In this document: positions 53,478 to 64,000 of the stretch, piece after piece
How positions within the stretch are numbered: position 1 is the first letter of the stretch
How the letters are laid out: the number at the start of each line of letters is the position of its first letter
DNA from: Parabacteroides bouchesdurhonensis
GTDB lineage: Bacteria > Bacteroidota > Bacteroidia > Bacteroidales > Tannerellaceae
Direction of reading: 5' to 3'
Assembly (NCBI RefSeq): GCF_900186615.1
Contig: NZ_LT896588.1
Span: 2,652,559 to 2,716,558, forward strand
DNA: 64,000 nt
Notes under the pieces: generated by a model
What the model was told of the DNA's origin: nothing
Databases searched by the model: none
Seen by the model: only the letters and a program-made list of their open reading frames with translations
Position numbers and translations under genes: made by a program

Positions 53478-54539
53478 TTAAGCTTTTAATTTAACGATAA
53501 ATAATACAGGGCTTTTCTCGTTCGCATGTTCGGGAAAAGCCTTATTTATTTCTTCTCCGGATTTACAAAAACAATAAGAACGATTATATAAATCCATTGC
53601 TTCTAATCTGGCAACTTGCCCTGTTTGATAGAAATTATCGTAAAAGCCGCCTTGTACTTGCCACGACCGGTTGGTCTGTATGTCGTAACAAAATGTATAA
53701 CTTGAATCTTCATCCTTTTTGTTGTAATAGGAAGAAATCCAGAAACGACTGCCGAAACGTACCGGATATAATAAAATATCGTCTGAGCAAAGAGCTTGTT
53801 CTCCGTTCTCTTTCTGTTCTTTTAGAAATAATGTATCGCGCAATAATTTGCCGGGTTCGGAGGTTGGAGAATAGGCATAAACAACGCCAGTGTCTTCCGC
53901 AACACCAAGAACAGGTGCTTGGCATGATATGCCGTAATTAGTTCTTCCTAAATCGGCCTGTACTAATTTATGCGTTTCAAGTTTCTGAAAAGAAGAATCA
54001 TATTCTATTACTTGCTTTTCCATATAAGAAACATGGTTGGCCGAATCTTCCTTCAAACATTCTTCTGTTGTCCAGATGTGATTTTTGTACATGGCAATAG
54101 AAGACATACGATGTTCCGGTAAATCGCTTTTCAGTTTTTTCTTTTCAATCAAACGTCCTTCATAAGAATAATAATGAATGTCGTCTATATTGCCTAAAAC
54201 AATTAACTGTTGGCTTACGGGATTCACCACATAACCGGCTACCTTAATAACTTCCGGATCCGTAATGCGACAAATAAATTCTCCTTTGCGATTGAACCTG
54301 TATAGTGTCTCTTCGCTCAGTAGAAACAGGTTGTCACCTTCTTTACGGATATTCTTTGCGTCGTTAATAGTATATTGTTCCGTCGTTTTCAAAGGAATAG
54401 CAACAACCTCGTCGGCAATATCCGATAGAGAGCCGCTTGTAAGGTTTTCCAAATAATTGTTTTCGGTCATCAATTTGTATCCTTGTTGAATACAAACAAA
54501 GGCTGTAACGGCGAGTAATATTAAGAAGGTCCGCTTCAT
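53478..54539 (-). CDS. 6-bladed beta-propeller protein (DUF5128-like)
   Basis: A 353-residue protein with an N-terminal signal or anchor (MKRTFLILLAVTAFVCIQQG). The body has repeated blade-like segments (FLLSEETLYRFNRKGEFICR, YVVNPVSQQLIVLGNIDDIH, YYSYEGRLI). The pattern of VAIPLKTTEQ near the start and RFNRKGEFI is typical of the 6-bladed propeller lipoproteins of Bacteroidales; here no lipobox Cys is seen. The 3' end holds an inverted repeat (GGCTTTTC/GAAAAGCC near 53510-53545) that may also stop the convergent gene. Function unknown. Confidence 0.75.
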   Translation of the reverse strand: MKRTFLILLAVTAFVCIQQGYKLMTENNYLENLTSGSLSDIADEVVAIPLKTTEQYTINDAKNIRKEGDNLFLLSEETLYRFNRKGEFICRITDPEVIKVAGYVVNPVSQQLIVLGNIDDIHYYSYEGRLIEKKKLKSDLPEHRMSSIAMYKNHIWTTEECLKEDSANHVSYMEKQVIEYDSSFQKLETHKLVQADLGRTNYGISCQAPVLGVAEDTGVVYAYSPTSEPGKLLRDTLFLKEQKENGEQALCSDDILLYPVRFGSRFWISSYYNKKDEDSSYTFCYDIQTNRSWQVQGGFYDNFYQTGQVARLEAMDLYNRSYCFCKSGEEINKAFPEHANEKSPVLFIVKLKA

Positions 54540-54589
54540 TCTGTGGATAATTTGATAACACTATTAATAACGGAAACCGGCTTGTTTTA

Positions 54590-55354
54590 TTATTCCTGAA
54601 GGAACACCCATTTGTCATTTTCACTCATATCTTCTTTATATGAGAAACCTTCCCACGAAAAAGATTTTATTTCTTCGGGGTTGCTAATCCTGTTTTTGAT
54701 GATGAAGCGGCTCATTTGTCCTCTGGCCATCTTTGCATATATGACAATCGTATTCGCTTTCCCGTTTTTCCACACTTTAAACTCCGGTGTTATAACGCGG
54801 GACGACTTCTCCACTTCTTTCCACTCGAAAGAAGGTTGTACATCCATGCTTGCCAGATTAATAAGCAATCCTCCTGCTTTTTGAATATCATTGATAAGAA
54901 GTTCGGTTTGCCTGGACCGCCAGTATGCGTACATATTTCCGTCTCCAAACTCCGGTAGTTTGACATCATATTCCATACGATAAGGTTTTATCAGGTCGAG
55001 AGGTCGCAACAGTCCGTAACATATAGATACAAAACGCATATGCTCTTGTGCGAATAAAAAATCTTCCTTGTTGAAATCTTTGGGATTTATATTCTTGAAA
55101 ACTACGCCGGTATATGCTAAAATGGCTTGTAGAGGTTTGTTCTCTTCCGAATGGAACTCCTGAAAACGCATATAGCTTTCGGTTGCCAGCTTTGGACTGA
55201 GTTTTAATATACGGCTCAGTTCTTCTTTCGGGAACTGGGTCATCTGTAACGCTATTTCGTTTGCTTCCCGGATGAAATGAGGGTCTGATCCCTCCGGAGC
55301 TTTTATTTTGGACATTCCGGTCATCGTTTTAGCCGGCGATAAAAGGATAAGCAT
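54590..55354 (-). CDS. yaaA: Peroxide stress protein YaaA (UPF0246/DUF328)
   Basis: A 254-residue cytoplasmic protein: MLILLSPAKTMTG at the start, PLDLIKPYRMEYDVKLP in the middle, and GQMSRFIIKNRISNPEEIKS near the C-terminus are all family hallmarks. In E. coli YaaA lowers free iron and limits DNA damage under hydrogen peroxide and is reported to bind DNA. It stands 50 bases from the propeller gene on the same strand. Confidence 0.94.
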   Translation of the reverse strand: MLILLSPAKTMTGMSKIKAPEGSDPHFIREANEIALQMTQFPKEELSRILKLSPKLATESYMRFQEFHSEENKPLQAILAYTGVVFKNINPKDFNKEDFLFAQEHMRFVSICYGLLRPLDLIKPYRMEYDVKLPEFGDGNMYAYWRSRQTELLINDIQKAGGLLINLASMDVQPSFEWKEVEKSSRVITPEFKVWKNGKANTIVIYAKMARGQMSRFIIKNRISNPEEIKSFSWEGFSYKEDMSENDKWVFLQE

Positions 55355-55459
55355 AATGATCTATTTTATTTGTTCCGTAGGTGAAGATATGGCAAATCCG
55401 TTTAACAAGCAACAACCATCGCTACTTTTATCTTAAAATACAGGAGAATCTAATTTTTT

Positions 55460-55579
55460 TGATCCGTATATTTATTCTTTTGACCTAGGGCAAAATCAAT
55501 TTTGAGCCTGGTCAAAATCAATTACGACATAGGTCAAAATTAATTTCGAGCCAGGTCAAAAGAATAAAAATACGTGATC
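55460..55579. repeat. Tandem array of 22-base palindromic units inside a larger inverted repeat (array 2)
   Basis: Four units start at 55478, 55500, 55522 and 55544. Each is a variant of the palindrome TTTTGACCTAGGTCAAAA plus four A/T-rich bases. The flanks also pair: GATCCGTATATTTATTCTTT on the left against the complement of AAAGAATAAAAATACGTGATC-like sequence on the right, so the whole block can form one long stem. No spacers are present. Same period and unit design as the array near recQ, but different sequence. Confidence 0.85.
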
Positions 55580-55748
55580 TTCATATTAAAAAGTCGGTAG
55601 GAAAATTATAAAAAGTAGTATGGTTTTCAAGTGTTAGATATATGTAATGAATTATGAGTCGTTGTAGCGTAGAAGTTTGGGGCGGATATTATAAGGTTCG
55701 AAAAATATAAATATGGTTTACTTGTTAGTATGTGTAAATGAAAATCAC

Positions 55749-55756
55749 TAACTTTG
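55749..55756 (+). promoter_or_regulatory. -7 box of the pyrG-yidC operon
   Basis: TAACTTTG fits TAnnTTTG and lies 52 bases ahead of the start. The nearest TTG (55722-55724) is 24 bases away, a little too far. Confidence 0.5.
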
Positions 55757-55796
55757 CAGTTTTGAAAAGCAAAAATGCTAACAATAAGACAACTAA

Positions 55797-57428
<1,632 letters not shown>

Positions 57429-57431
57429 TAG

Positions 57432-59333
57432 ATGGATAAAAATACAATAATAGGTTTCTTGCTTATAGGAGTTGTTTTATTTGCATTTAGTTGGTTGAAT
57501 AAACCTACGCCGGAGCAGATTGAGGCGCAACGTCGTTACAATGATTCAATCGCGAGGATTGAATATGCTCAGCAGCAAGAATTGCAGAAACAAGAAAATA
57601 AGACGGCTGAAGCCGAAGAGGCATTGGATACTTTGCCGGATTCTGTGCGTGTAGCACGTTTGGAGAAAAGTTTCGGTGTGTTTGCCGAGGCTATGGTGGG
57701 TACGGATGGTTATACCGTGTTGGAAAATGAAGTGGTAGAACTTCGTTTTAGCAATAAAGGCGGGCGCGTTTGTTATGCCCGTTTGAAAGAGTATGATAAT
57801 TACGAGTCGCAACCCCTTATTCTTTTTGACGAGAAAGATTCAAAGTTTAATTTTACATTAGTAACGGCAACCAATCGGGTAGTAAATACCGGCGATTTGT
57901 ATTTCTCTCCTGTAAAAGGCAGTGATCCGAATACTGTAACCATGCGTCTAAATGCAGGTGAGGGCAGTTATCTGGATTTTACTTATACATTGAAGCCGGA
58001 TGATTATATGTTGAGTTATTCTATCAAAGGTACAGGCCTGAATGGTATACTTGCTCCTGCAACCAATTCATTGGATCTGGTATGGGAACAGGATATTCGC
58101 CAACAGGAAAAAGGTCGTAAGTTTGAAGATCGTTACGTTGGATTGTTCTATAAATTTGTTACCGATAACGTAGAAAACCTAAGCGAGTCTAAAAGTGATA
58201 GTAAGCAGATACCTAACCGTTTGAGATGGATCGGATATAAAGATATGTTTTTCTCTACTGTTTTGATCTCTGATGCGGGACTGGAGGCTACGACTTTGGA
58301 TTCAAAAGCTTTTCCGTCGGGTAATATCCTGAAACAGTTTAAGACGACTACCTCTGTTCCGTTTGATTTGCAAGGACAGGAATCTACCGACTTCCGGTTC
58401 TATTTCGGGCCGAATAAATTCGCTCTTTTGAAATCTTATGATCAAGGAGTGGAGGGAGTAGACCAGCAGTTGGATTTGGAAAAACTTGTACCGCTTGGCT
58501 GGGGTATTTTCCGTTGGGTGAATCAATATTTCGTCATTCCGTTATTTGACTTTCTAGGATCATTTATCCATAGTTACGGCTTGATTATATTCTTGTTGAC
58601 GGTGATTGTGAAGATTATATTATTCCCGTTAACATATAAATCGTATATGTCTTCTGCAAAATTACGTGTATTGCGTCCGCAGGTGGAAGAAATTAATGCT
58701 AAGTATCCGGGACAAGATAAAGCTGTGGAACGTCAGAAAGCTACAATGGAACTATATAGCCGTGCAGGGGCAAGCCCGATGAGCGGTTGTTTGCCTATGC
58801 TTCTACAGATGCCGGTATTAATTGCCTTATTTATGTTTTTCCCTTCAGCAATTGAACTGCGTCACCAGAGTTTTCTTTGGGCACATGATTTATCTACCTA
58901 TGATGCGATTTTTAGCTGGAATGCACATATTCCATTAATATCAACTTATTTTGGAAATCATATCAGTCTGTTCTGTTTGTTGATGACAATCACAAATATT
59001 ATATATACAAAATATAATATGGAAATGACGAATACCGGACAACAACAAATGCCGGGTATGAAGATAATGATGTATATGATGCCGTTGATGTTCTTGTTTA
59101 TATTTAACAATTACGCATCGGGTCTGACTTATTATTATTTTATTTCCACGTTGATAACGATTGTGCAGACACTGGCTTTCCGCTATATGATAAATGAGGA
59201 TAAGCTGTTGGCTAAATTAGAGGCGAATAAGAAAAAGCCTGTTAAGAAGTCGGGCTTTATGAAGCGTCTGGAGGAAGCTCAGAAAGCCCAACAAGCACAG
59301 TTGGAAAAACAAAAACAGCAAAAGAAAAGATAA
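57432..59333 (+). CDS. yidC: Membrane protein insertase YidC
   Basis: A 633-residue inner-membrane insertase. TM1 near residues 5-22, then a large periplasmic domain (about 55-345) typical of Gram-negative YidC, then the conserved five-TM core (GLIIFLLTVIVKIILFPLTY, MSGCLPMLLQMPVLIALFMF, then QQQMPGMKIMMYMMPLMFLF). The C-terminal tail is Lys/Gln-rich and could contact ribosomes. It follows pyrG by 3 bases and ends before a terminator. Confidence 0.97.
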   Translation: MDKNTIIGFLLIGVVLFAFSWLNKPTPEQIEAQRRYNDSIARIEYAQQQELQKQENKTAEAEEALDTLPDSVRVARLEKSFGVFAEAMVGTDGYTVLENEVVELRFSNKGGRVCYARLKEYDNYESQPLILFDEKDSKFNFTLVTATNRVVNTGDLYFSPVKGSDPNTVTMRLNAGEGSYLDFTYTLKPDDYMLSYSIKGTGLNGILAPATNSLDLVWEQDIRQQEKGRKFEDRYVGLFYKFVTDNVENLSESKSDSKQIPNRLRWIGYKDMFFSTVLISDAGLEATTLDSKAFPSGNILKQFKTTTSVPFDLQGQESTDFRFYFGPNKFALLKSYDQGVEGVDQQLDLEKLVPLGWGIFRWVNQYFVIPLFDFLGSFIHSYGLIIFLLTVIVKIILFPLTYKSYMSSAKLRVLRPQVEEINAKYPGQDKAVERQKATMELYSRAGASPMSGCLPMLLQMPVLIALFMFFPSAIELRHQSFLWAHDLSTYDAIFSWNAHIPLISTYFGNHISLFCLLMTITNIIYTKYNMEMTNTGQQQMPGMKIMMYMMPLMFLFIFNNYASGLTYYYFISTLITIVQTLAFRYMINEDKLLAKLEANKKKPVKKSGFMKRLEEAQKAQQAQLEKQKQQKKR

Positions 59334-59356
59334 GTAAAATATTAAATATACAAAAG

Positions 59357-59399
59357 GAAAAGGAGAGGCTGTTTTTGGGGTTTCTCCTTTTCTTGGTTT
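59357..59399 (+). terminator. Terminator of the pyrG-yidC operon
   Basis: GAAAAGGAGA (59357-59366) pairs with TCTCCTTTTC (59383-59392), followed by a T-rich stretch. Confidence 0.8.
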
Positions 59400-59526
59400 T
59401 TTGTTTAGTTAATATTTTTAGATAAGATCAATGAACAATCGTGTTGTTTATATTGTATAATATATATAGCATCATTTATTTGCACTGAAAGAAAATAAAA
59501 GCTTCTGATGTGTTGGGCTAATAATA

Positions 59527-60483
59527 ATGTCGGACCTTTATGGTAGATTTATCTCGTTAATAATGACAAAAAAGATAGTGTTATTTCGTTGGATAGTAGT
59601 AGTAGGACTTGCCATTGCGTGTTTCTCTTTTTTTCAATTCTTCTATCCGTTTCATTTGCTTCATAATGAGCAAATGTCTTTCGATCTGTCTGTATCATCT
59701 CTTTTGTCTTATTTCCATAAACCGGCTATGTTGGCGTGTTTGTTAGGTGATTTGGTAAGTTCAATACTTATATCCCCGGCGATTGCTTCTTTTGTGATGA
59801 CTTTGATCTTTGTTTTTGAATGGGGAATTCTTATTAAGATACAGAAAAAATTCAATATAGGAGAGTGTGCTATTTTATATGCTCTTATCCCGATTGTGTT
59901 TGAATGGATACTATATAGTCCGTTAACAAATTCTATAGCATCTACCTTTTCTATTATTCTTACATTACTTTTGTTTTGGGTTTACACAAAAATTAAAGGT
60001 AGATGGAGTTCTTTTATTGCAGGTTTTGTAATGCTTCCTTTAATTTATTGGGCAGCTGGTGGGCGTTTGATTGCTTTTTCTTTGATGGTGCTTGTATATG
60101 AGGCGGAGCATGATAAAAGACGTTGGATATATTGGCTAGTACTTTTATTATCAAGTTATTTATTTCCGATTTTGGGAGTGGATTTATATGGTATTACACA
60201 GGAAGAAGCTTATATATATCCTTTTACAATGGTAAAAACAATGATTCCGGCGATGATTATTGTGTTTGGTCTGTTAGGATTGCAAATAACGGCTATCAAA
60301 AAGATTAAGTTGACTGTTAAATCAGCTTCTTTTATCATATTATTTTTGATACTAATGCTTGTTGCAAGCATAGTAGGGCAAAAAGAGTATATCCGGAAAA
60401 AGAAAACTCTTCCGGATATAACAAGTTTATATGAAACAGTGAATTACGGTTCTTTATTATTTAATGGAGGCGAGAAAGGCTAA
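59527..60483 (+). CDS. Multi-pass membrane protein (DUF6057-like), possibly shortened
   Basis: A 318-residue integral membrane protein with about eight hydrophobic helices (for example IVVVGLAIACFSFFQFFYPF, ILYALIPIVFEWILYS, FILLFLILMLVASIVG region) and a short C-terminal tail. The pattern resembles the N-terminal membrane half of DUF6057 proteins, which as known carry a longer soluble C-terminal part; here the frame ends after LYETVNYGSLLFNGGEKG. Its 3' end overlaps the convergent kdsB gene by 27 bases. Truncation is possible but not proven. Function unknown. Confidence 0.6.
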   Translation: MSDLYGRFISLIMTKKIVLFRWIVVVGLAIACFSFFQFFYPFHLLHNEQMSFDLSVSSLLSYFHKPAMLACLLGDLVSSILISPAIASFVMTLIFVFEWGILIKIQKKFNIGECAILYALIPIVFEWILYSPLTNSIASTFSIILTLLLFWVYTKIKGRWSSFIAGFVMLPLIYWAAGGRLIAFSLMVLVYEAEHDKRRWIYWLVLLLSSYLFPILGVDLYGITQEEAYIYPFTMVKTMIPAMIIVFGLLGLQITAIKKIKLTVKSASFIILFLILMLVASIVGQKEYIRKKKTLPDITSLYETVNYGSLLFNGGEKG

Positions 60484-61212
60484 TGCCTTTTCCATATCTT
60501 CCGGAGTATCAATACCAATAGTTTCCTGCTCGGTTATACCTACTTTTATTTTATATCCGTTTTCTAGCCAGCGCAGCTGTTCCAGGCTTTCTGCTATTTC
60601 CAGGGAAGACTGTGGCAAAGATGTAATCTCTTTAAGTACATTTGCTAAATATGCGTATAAACCAATGTGTTTATAATATACGTGATTAGGTAGCCATTCT
60701 GTATATTTCTTGCCTCTCATATAAGGAATGATGGAACGGCTGAAATACATTGCTTCCATGTTTTTATTTAATACGACTTTCGGAGAATTAGCGTTAAATA
60801 AAGTGGTTTCAAAATCATCGTCCGGCCGAAATGGTTTTACCAGAGTTGCAATTTGTACATGTTTGTCGGAAAAACACGCCTTTAGTGTTTCTATTTGTTG
60901 TGGATGAATAAAAGGCTCGTCTCCTTGAATGTTTATAACAATATCATAACCGTCCCCTATTTTACGATAAGCTTCATAACAACGGTCTGTTCCGCTACGA
61001 TGCTGATCGGACGTCATAACGACATTGCCTCCGAAACTTCTTACGGCAGACTCAATACGACTGTCATCAGTAGCGACATATACGGCATCCAGTACGTTTT
61101 GTACTTGTTCATATACTCGTTGTATCATGGGCTTACCATCCATATCCGCTAATGGTTTTCCCGGAAAACGGGTGGATGCGAAGCGTGCTGGTATAATTCC
61201 TAAGAATTTCAT
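60457..61212 (-). CDS. kdsB: 3-deoxy-manno-octulosonate cytidylyltransferase
   Basis: A 251-residue enzyme that activates Kdo as CMP-Kdo for lipopolysaccharide inner-core synthesis. It has the N-terminal nucleotide-binding motif IIPARFASTRFPGKPLADMD, VATDDSRIE, and NIQGDEPFI. Length is typical. It sits 32 bases downstream of the antiporter gene on the same strand; the two are probably co-transcribed. Convergent with the membrane-protein gene. Confidence 0.96.
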   Translation of the reverse strand: MKFLGIIPARFASTRFPGKPLADMDGKPMIQRVYEQVQNVLDAVYVATDDSRIESAVRSFGGNVVMTSDQHRSGTDRCYEAYRKIGDGYDIVINIQGDEPFIHPQQIETLKACFSDKHVQIATLVKPFRPDDDFETTLFNANSPKVVLNKNMEAMYFSRSIIPYMRGKKYTEWLPNHVYYKHIGLYAYLANVLKEITSLPQSSLEIAESLEQLRWLENGYKIKVGITEQETIGIDTPEDMEKALAFLASIK

Positions 61213-61244
61213 ATTTATATGGTTTATTTTATCTGAAATGGATA

Positions 61245-63512
61245 TTATAATTTTCTACCTTCACTTAAACGAAGAACCTTTTCACGTTCACCTACAATCC
61301 ATACAATGTCTCCTTCTCTAAATATAGTATCGGGAGGAGGATTCTTGATGGAAGTATTGCCACGTTCTATCCCAATTACCAAACAAGCGGCATTGTCCCG
61401 TATTCCTGATTCTACGATAGAACGGCCTATTAATCGGGAGCCAGAAATAATGATAAATTGCTCTATGCTTATTTCTTCCTGTGTGTCATCTGCGAAATTT
61501 GCTGAATTTGACAGACGATAGCGCTCTTCTATATATTTATGGAAGTGTTCCAGATCGTCGTCACTTCCTACAACAATTAATTTATCATAAGGGTAAAGGC
61601 GTTCTTTACCTCCCGGTATATTGATACGTTTGTTCCCTCGTATAATCGTAACAATATTAACGTTGCATTTCTGACGGAAATTGAGTTCTATTAATGTTTT
61701 ACCCATGCTGGGTGAGTTAGGACGGACTTCAAATTCGGCTAGATGTAGATCTCTTTCCAATAGATGGTTGGCAAATCGTTGGTTAATAGGGGCCCTTTTC
61801 TCTTCTTCAATTTCCCTGGCAACTAAATTACTGAAGAAATGGCGTTCCATTAATATAGATTGCCTTTTTAATTTTTTTGAAAAGATCGTCATCGCTATAA
61901 CGATAGATGCTATAGAAAGCATAATGCCTAAAGTCAGATTTAGTAGCTTGACAACCGGTAACATAACTAATCCGATACAGAGCACTATACGTAGTACGAT
62001 AAGGGACACTAACGGCCCTCTATTGTATTTATTGTCATTCCATAATTGCAGAAATTCTTCCGAATGATTTTTTTTCATCATAATAGCCCGGAGCATAGGA
62101 GATATTAAGGCTAATATAAGTATTAATGCTAATATGGCACCCCGAATACCCGATATCTCTTTCATTATGAATGGAGCTACAAATTCCAACCAGATAAAGA
62201 TGAGAACAAGAGTGACAGCGGTATATGTTCCAACAATGCGCATTAAAGCTTTCAATAGCTTATTCCATGCGCTCTTTTGACGAATCGTATTAGAGCCGGA
62301 AGAGTAACGTTCTAAAAATCTTTTCCACGTGTCAGGTATGATTCTGTCAACTATTTTATAAGCGGGTTCGGAGAGTTTTATCATATAGGGAGTGAAAAAA
62401 GTAGTTATTACAGACACTGCAACAACAATAGGATAGAGAAAATGATCCGTTACTCTCAAGCTTAATCCTAAAGCAGCTATAATGAAGGCAAATTCACCAA
62501 TCTGGGCTAAAGAAAAACCTGATTGAATGGCTATTTTTAGAGGTTGTCCGGATAATAATATGCCGAATGACGCAAAACTTATTTGTCCTATCATAACAAC
62601 CAGCGTTAATATGAGAATTGGTATTTTATATTGCCATAACAGGTGAGGATCTATTAACATCCCTACTGAAACGAAAAATATGGCTCCGAATAAGTTTTTA
62701 ACCGGTTTTATCAGATTCTCAATACGTTCTGCTTCTACAGTCTCTGCCAGTATAGATCCCATAACAAACGCTCCTAATGCAGCCGAAAAGCCAGCTTTGG
62801 TTGCGATTATTACCATGCCGAGACATAGTCCGATGCTTACGATTAGTAATGTTTCCTCGTTAAGGTAACTGCGAACTTTTTTCAAAAAAGAAGGAATAAG
62901 ATAGATACCTACAACAAAACAAAATAAGAGAAAAATGCCAAGTTTGATCACGCTGCTTAACAGTTCAAATCCTTCTACATGCTTACTAATGGCTAGAGTG
63001 GAAAGTAAAACCATTAATAAAACAGCAAATAAATCTTCTACAATTAATACACCAAAGACAACGCCGGCAAAACGTTGATTGCGTAATCCCATATCATCGA
63101 AAGCTTTGAATATGATTGTCGTGGAAGACATAGACAACATTCCTCCTAAAAAAAGACTGTTCATATGCCCCCAGCCTAACAATAATCCGGAAATATATCC
63201 CAAAGTCATCATGCCGATTACGATTGTAATGGCTCCGGTGGTGGCAGTTCCGCCAACTTTCATTAATTTTTTTATACTGAAATCTAAGCCTAAAGCAAAT
63301 AAAAGGAAAATAATACCAATATCTGCCCATATATGGATACTTTCTACATCTGATACGGTTGGAATTTGTGTAAAGGCGGGTCCTGCAAGAATTCCGGCAA
63401 CAATATAGCCAAGAACAACCGGCTGTTTTAACCACTTGAATAACAGGGTTACCAGTCCGGCAGATATTAATATTACCGCTAAATCTGATATTAGCGAAGG
63501 TATCTGCGACAT
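61245..63512 (-). CDS. KefC-like monovalent cation:proton antiporter with RCK_C domains
   Basis: A 755-residue CPA2-family transporter. An N-terminal Na/H-exchanger domain of ~12 helices (residues 8-385; GYIVAGILAGPAF, DIGIIFLLFALGLDFS, FGVLIVEDLFAVLLM) is followed by a second hydrophobic block (about 430-550), then two TrkA-C/RCK_C domains (about 595-660 and 675-750, MGKTLIELNFRQKCNVNIVT and IGRSIVESGIRDNAACLVIG). RCK_C domains sense ligands and gate ion flux. K+ is the likely ion by family. Upstream, a -7 box TAACTTTG (minus strand, 63536-63543) serves it. Confidence 0.92.
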   Translation of the reverse strand: MSQIPSLISDLAVILISAGLVTLLFKWLKQPVVLGYIVAGILAGPAFTQIPTVSDVESIHIWADIGIIFLLFALGLDFSIKKLMKVGGTATTGAITIVIGMMTLGYISGLLLGWGHMNSLFLGGMLSMSSTTIIFKAFDDMGLRNQRFAGVVFGVLIVEDLFAVLLMVLLSTLAISKHVEGFELLSSVIKLGIFLLFCFVVGIYLIPSFLKKVRSYLNEETLLIVSIGLCLGMVIIATKAGFSAALGAFVMGSILAETVEAERIENLIKPVKNLFGAIFFVSVGMLIDPHLLWQYKIPILILTLVVMIGQISFASFGILLSGQPLKIAIQSGFSLAQIGEFAFIIAALGLSLRVTDHFLYPIVVAVSVITTFFTPYMIKLSEPAYKIVDRIIPDTWKRFLERYSSGSNTIRQKSAWNKLLKALMRIVGTYTAVTLVLIFIWLEFVAPFIMKEISGIRGAILALILILALISPMLRAIMMKKNHSEEFLQLWNDNKYNRGPLVSLIVLRIVLCIGLVMLPVVKLLNLTLGIMLSIASIVIAMTIFSKKLKRQSILMERHFFSNLVAREIEEEKRAPINQRFANHLLERDLHLAEFEVRPNSPSMGKTLIELNFRQKCNVNIVTIIRGNKRINIPGGKERLYPYDKLIVVGSDDDLEHFHKYIEERYRLSNSANFADDTQEEISIEQFIIISGSRLIGRSIVESGIRDNAACLVIGIERGNTSIKNPPPDTIFREGDIVWIVGEREKVLRLSEGRKL

Positions 63513-63531
63513 TGTTTCGTTGAATTTTCGA

Positions 63532-63562
63532 TTGGCAAAGTTATGTATTTATTTTAATTTTG
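63532..63562 (+). promoter_or_regulatory. Promoter of the AlbA_2-type gene, overlapping the antiporter promoter
   Basis: TTG (63532-63534), 20-base spacer, TAATTTTG (63555-63562), 21 bases ahead of the ATG. The minus-strand -7 box of the antiporter (63536-63543) lies inside the spacer, so the two promoters overlap face to face. Confidence 0.65.
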
Positions 63563-63583
63563 TCGTTCAAATACTTTGCCAAA

Positions 63584-64000
63584 ATGAAGAAGAAGCATCC
63601 TATAGAAGTGTTGATTGAGCAAGGAGAACATCAGCAACTTGATTTTAAATTTGAGGTGAGTGATAGTAAGAAGATTGCACGAACTCTCAGTGCCTTTGCG
63701 AACACAGATGGTGGACGGTTGTTAATTGGGGTAAAGGATAATGGGGTTGTTTCCGGGATACGCAGCGAGGAGGAATATTATATGATAGAGGCTGCTTCGA
63801 AAATGTATACTCGTCCGGAAGTTCCTTTTGATGCAACAAAATGGGATATAAACGGAAAGGTTGTACTTGAAATATATATTGCGCCAAGTTGTAATAAACC
63901 TCATTGCGCACCGGATAAAGAAGATAAATATAAGGCATATATTCGTGTGGCGGATGAGAATATATTGGCTAACGAAGTTTTGATGCTTTCTTGGCAGAAG
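63584..64000 (+). CDS. AlbA_2/Schlafen-AAA-type protein (5' part, runs off right edge)
   Basis: The first 139 codons of a protein starting MKKKHPIEVLIEQGEHQQLD. The segment LDFKFEVSDSKKIARTLSAF and FANTDGGRLLIGVKDNGVVSG are signatures of the AlbA_2 (Schlafen AAA_4) domain, thought to bind nucleic acid or nucleotide. Its C-terminus is outside the window. In Bacteroidales short proteins of this kind stand alone as putative regulators. No link to defence can be made from this part. Confidence 0.8.
   Translation, partial: MKKKHPIEVLIEQGEHQQLDFKFEVSDSKKIARTLSAFANTDGGRLLIGVKDNGVVSGIRSEEEYYMIEAASKMYTRPEVPFDATKWDINGKVVLEIYIAPSCNKPHCAPDKEDKYKAYIRVADENILANEVLMLSWQK

Overview
This window looks like the chromosome of a gut Bacteroidales bacterium, of the Bacteroides/Parabacteroides kind. 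Evidence seen directly includes many promoters of the Bacteroidota type (TTG/TTTG, a 19-20 base spacer, then TAnnTTTG), an ECF sigma/anti-sigma pair driving a SusC/SusD glycan locus, an RteA/RteB pair, and IntDOT-type tyrosine recombinases whose first arginine box is not Arg. The genus itself is an inference.

Layout. Positions 1 to about 28,946 are mobile DNA; the rest is ordinary chromosome. The outer element resembles CTnDOT. On the minus strand it carries an excision operon (xis2c-like, xis2d-like, orf3-like with DUF3945, and an Exc/TopB topoisomerase cut by the left edge), a pair of small helix-turn-helix genes, a RhuM-like gene, an integrase gene, and a GTANNTTTGC core (28,937-28,946) as its likely end next to recQ. 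The integrase is split: its last ~65 codons lie at 5.1-5.3 kb and its first ~345 codons at 27.6-28.6 kb. The break falls in the HxxRH catalytic box.

Between the two halves sits a ~22.3 kb inner element (about 5,293-27,576). From left to right it has two tandem integrases, a RhuM-like gene, an HTH pair that mirrors the outer one, a DUF3408 gene, an oriT-like cluster of hairpins with a MobA-like gene but no relaxase, a LytTR-type two-component system, a GNAT acetyltransferase, a complete RND multidrug-type efflux pump (adaptor, permease, outer-membrane channel), and rteA-rteB directly behind the pump. rteA has a frameshift near its N-terminus. An AT-rich module follows: a ParB-like protein, a Dam-type DNA adenine methylase, and an ATPase and TOPRIM domain in one reading frame separated by a single TAG. 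That module is the best candidate here for an undescribed defence system.

Chromosomal part (29-64 kb). recQ; a sigma/anti-sigma/SusC/SusD/sulfatase/GH109 locus that probably handles sulfated, GalNAc-containing host glycans; a GH3 glycosidase; trmD; nrfA (ammonia-forming nitrite reductase, with no nrfH beside it); a histidine kinase with a substrate-binding-protein-like sensor; pheT, a yebC-family gene, an outer-membrane-like protein, a 6-bladed propeller protein, yaaA, pyrG-yidC, a multi-pass membrane protein, kdsB, a KefC-like antiporter, and the start of an AlbA/Schlafen-type gene cut by the right edge. Two intergenic regions hold unrelated tandem arrays with the same 22-bp period and the same palindromic unit design. 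No tRNA, rRNA or CRISPR array was recognised.
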